From Agarophyton chilense (lineage: Eukaryota; Rhodophyta; Florideophyceae; Gracilariales; Gracilariaceae): a stretch of DNA of 64,000 nucleotides. Location of the stretch: positions 744,001-808,000 of the forward strand of contig JARGXX010000117.1 of NCBI GenBank assembly GCA_030374765.1. Direction: 5' to 3'. Below are positions 61,995 to 64,000 of this stretch, piece after piece; within the stretch, counting starts at the first letter, position 1, and every line of letters starts with the position of its first letter. Below the pieces are notes generated by a model, which did not search any database, had not been told where the DNA came from, and saw only the letters and a list, made by a program, of their open reading frames with translations. The position numbers and the translations under genes were made by a program.

Positions 61995-63215
61995 TCATAG
62001 GTCGCCTGCGAAAGCCGATTCGGTCATGTTGGAGCTCTGCCAAAAGGATATTACTTCTTGGTGGGCATCCATTATATCGTCATACGTGGCGTAAGTTTCC
62101 AAGAGGTAATGAAAAACCTGAGGGTATGACCTGAGGAGCTCACTGTCTTGAGCATCCACGAGGTCAGTTGTGCCAGATATCTCCGAAACCACTCGGTCAC
62201 GCGCATGTCCCGTAAGGAAGAATTGGAAAACGTACAGAGCGGCGCCCTCGTGGACAACAATCTGATCGCAGGCCATACGGAACAAACTGAGAAACCTAAA
62301 GAAAGAAATTGGATCGGAACACGAGAAACTGTCCGTAATCGTTAGTTGCATCTGTTTGGCCCATTTGGCGACCCTGCGAGCCACCAAGCCAGAATATTTC
62401 GCAGACCTGTCGGCCTGCCAGTAATTCCGGTGCTCCATAACCTTAATATAAAGTTCTTTTGTGGTGTTCAGTGGTCTGGGACCTCGAACGGCAGCCTCAT
62501 TCACTTCCGAGTCGGTCGTTTCGGTCGAGGCCGATTTGGATTCACTCGTGTTTGAATGGTCTCTTCTTTTGCCTCTTTTGTTCTTCTTTCTCCTGCCCCT
62601 CCTTCTTTTCTTTCCAGTGGAATAGGAATCTAAAGAATCGATCTCTCTATCAGATCAGATAGTGCCCTGAGGTCCCTGTACCTCAAATTGTCCTTTTGGG
62701 TAGGGCAATCTGTCTCTCATCTAGACGCGGAGCCTCTACTCTGCTCCTCGATTGTCTTTCCACTGGATTTTCCTGATGGTGTTCCCGGGGAGGGGCGGGT
62801 AATATCGCCACTACTTGGGGTTCGGCAGGGGGTTTCCATATGGAAGCCGGATGGTTGACTTGCGGAGCTGTACAAGGGACCGCGTTGCCTGACTGGCTGG
62901 TGACTGCTCCTTGAACCGCCTGGGAATATTGTCTCTAGTTCCTCCTGTCTTACGGGGTTCTCCTTGTTGTGTTCCTGGCCTAGAGGTGGCACTGGTGAGG
63001 CGTTCTCGTAAACGCGCTGCCACTGTTGGTTCTCGGCGAATCCTTTCAGGGTCGTCCATAGGAGTCAGTATTCCTTGCGGCTGGCTTCTCGTGCTCCTGC
63101 GGTCGCTAACAGTACTATCCTGTGGTTTAGGCGAAATGGTCGGTGTTGCAGTTGAAGCTGGTCCTGCCGTGCGAGTCCAATAGTCTGGTTGGTTGGTTGT
63201 GTTTCCTGCGTCCAT
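61995..63215 (-). pseudogene. Gypsy gag
   Basis: Begins at an ATG at 63215 (MDAGNTTNQPDYWTRTAGPA), runs in frame to a stop at 62811, then continues in other frames through a Lys/Arg-rich stretch (62,640-62,560) into the capsid-like frame 62504-61995: ALYVFQFFLTGHARDRVVSE and LLRSYPQVFHYLLETYATYD. No CCHC zinc knuckle was seen. It is related to the plus-strand fragment at 52,990-53,690. Confidence 0.75.
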
Positions 63216-63317
63216 AATGGCGGTTACTTCTGTACTTCTGGTCCGTTGGAGAATTAAACAAAAGGTTCGAATCCGGGTAATTCTTCGTCCTAGTGGTGCA
63301 TTCAATTATTCCGAGAG

Positions 63318-63337
63318 GATTCCAAGTCGGGAGACCA
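63318..63337 (-). other. Primer-binding site
   Basis: Three bases inside the 5' LTR, the minus strand reads TGGTCTCCCGACTTGGAATC, starting with the TGG that pairs with tRNA CCA. Its complement ends GATTCCAAGTCGGGAGACCA, with a T-loop end (GATTCC) in the right place for a tRNA 3' terminus. The tRNA identity is not assigned. Confidence 0.75.
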
Positions 63338-63340
63338 AAA

Positions 63341-63773
63341 TGTAACGCAATGACGGGTGGGTCAGCGTACGGGTCTCAACCGGTGTTAGCGTGGTAGAGC
63401 GGGTCCTAAGGTTCGAATCCTCGACGGCCGCACTCCCAGAGAACTTGGAGTATCGGGCTGGAGTTTACTGCGTAGTCCTACAGGTTCGAACTACGGTAAC
63501 GATGGCTTGAAGACAGAATGGTGGAACTAATATACCAAAGGGGTTTTTTTAGTATCCTATCGGTGCCTACCTTACTCTAAGAGAGAAGCGTCACTAGAGC
63601 CAAGCAAATAGAACTGGCGAGGCGCTGATATCTACCTGACACTGTAATGCTATTCTATCAGACTAACTAAAATAAGTTAATAATCTACATGAGTCCACCT
63701 GAGGTCGCTCAGTCCACTTGGCGTTTGTAAGATCCTTCAGGGTCCAGTGGCCTACAGGGCGCAACTTTTATCA
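63341..63773 (-). repeat. 5' LTR of Ty3/gypsy element
   Basis: 433-bp partner of 53741-54173. On the plus strand it contains a tRNA-like pair of sequences: TAGCGTGGTAGAGCGGG (63387-63403, A-box-like) and GGTTCGAATCC (63410-63420, a perfect B-box). Confidence 0.88.
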
Positions 63774-64000
63774 TCTCTCTCTCACACGAAGCGTAAGGTG
63801 GATTACAATGCATGGGCGCGTTATGCGCAGGGCCTATTAGGTAGGCTAAGAATGGGGAAAAGGAGAGTAGCCCCAATACCGAAAAGAACAAAGGATAAAC
63901 CGAAGCGGTTAGTCTTCGACATCGAAGAAGCATCCGCGACCGATAAAGAATCAGCTGGGCACTCACCTCATGGGAAGGCCATTCATCTGATTCACACTTC
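63774..64000. other. Flank of the gypsy element, nothing recognised
   Basis: 227 bases beginning with a TCTCTCTCTC tract. No gene was supported. Confidence 0.4.

Larger units (their letters stand above)
53741..63773 (-). mobile_element. Ty3/gypsy LTR retrotransposon, 10.0 kb, decayed
   Basis: Two 433-bp LTRs flank a minus-strand gag-protease-RT-RNase H-integrase series. The domain order (integrase last) defines Ty3/gypsy. A primer-binding site follows the 5' LTR. An antisense reading frame fills the space between integrase and the 3' LTR. All genes carry stops or frameshifts. Confidence 0.88.

Noticed and set aside
63387-63420. Functional tRNA gene
   Set aside because: A and B boxes are present but there is no anticodon arm and the acceptor stem does not pair; it is inside an LTR.

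Overview
This window looks like nuclear DNA of a eukaryote with compact, intron-poor genes. A red alga such as a florideophyte is the best guess. The evidence is a stand-alone 3-dehydroquinate synthase with a probable plastid transit peptide (fungi fuse this step into a pentafunctional protein), long uninterrupted reading frames, one gene with two very short introns, and dense Ty1/copia, Ty3/gypsy, Tc1/mariner and MULE remnants. The species is inferred, not shown by the sequence.

Positions 1-18,300 are ordinary host genes, mostly single-exon, on alternating strands. In order they are: a HUWE1/UPL1-like E3 ligase scaffold that is open at the window edge and ends without a HECT domain; an RCC1L/Fmp25-like RCC1-repeat protein; a small membrane ORF; a TRM10 tRNA m1G/m1A methyltransferase; 3-dehydroquinate synthase; a DUF1764 protein; the ATP23 metalloprotease, rebuilt here as three exons; a RING-finger protein with an MIT-like helical region; and a GT14 (core-2/I-branching/xylosyltransferase) type II membrane enzyme.

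Positions 19,200-28,600 are a graveyard of mobile elements: a Tc1/mariner pseudogene, an internally deleted copia element between 110-bp direct repeats, a second Tc1 fragment, a dispersed repeat, captured fragments of two host genes (one is NOG1), and a decayed MULE.

Positions 29,615-48,289 are the main discovery. This is a candidate 18.7-kb DNA transposon with 20-bp terminal inverted repeats (19/20 match) and a possible 4-bp target duplication. It carries a Plavaka/CACTA-like transposase (damaged), a SET-domain protein, a beta-class amino-methyltransferase of DNA (DPPY), a ParB-like protein, a putative Fe(II)/2-oxoglutarate oxygenase, a ketopantoate-reductase-like ORF and several unknown ORFs. 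A 750-bp array with ten perfect copies of the palindrome TGTCGGCCGACA lies between the divergent methyltransferase and ParB-like genes. The cargo suggests a selfish element that writes and erases chromatin or DNA marks and has its own protein-DNA partition-like or transposase-binding site.

Positions 48,290-64,000 are repeat-rich: degenerate unassigned DNA, fragments of gypsy integrase and gag, then a nearly whole but decayed Ty3/gypsy element (53,741-63,773, minus strand). That element has 433-bp LTRs, a recognisable primer-binding site, gag, protease, reverse transcriptase, RNase H and integrase, and an extra antisense reading frame between pol and the 3' LTR.
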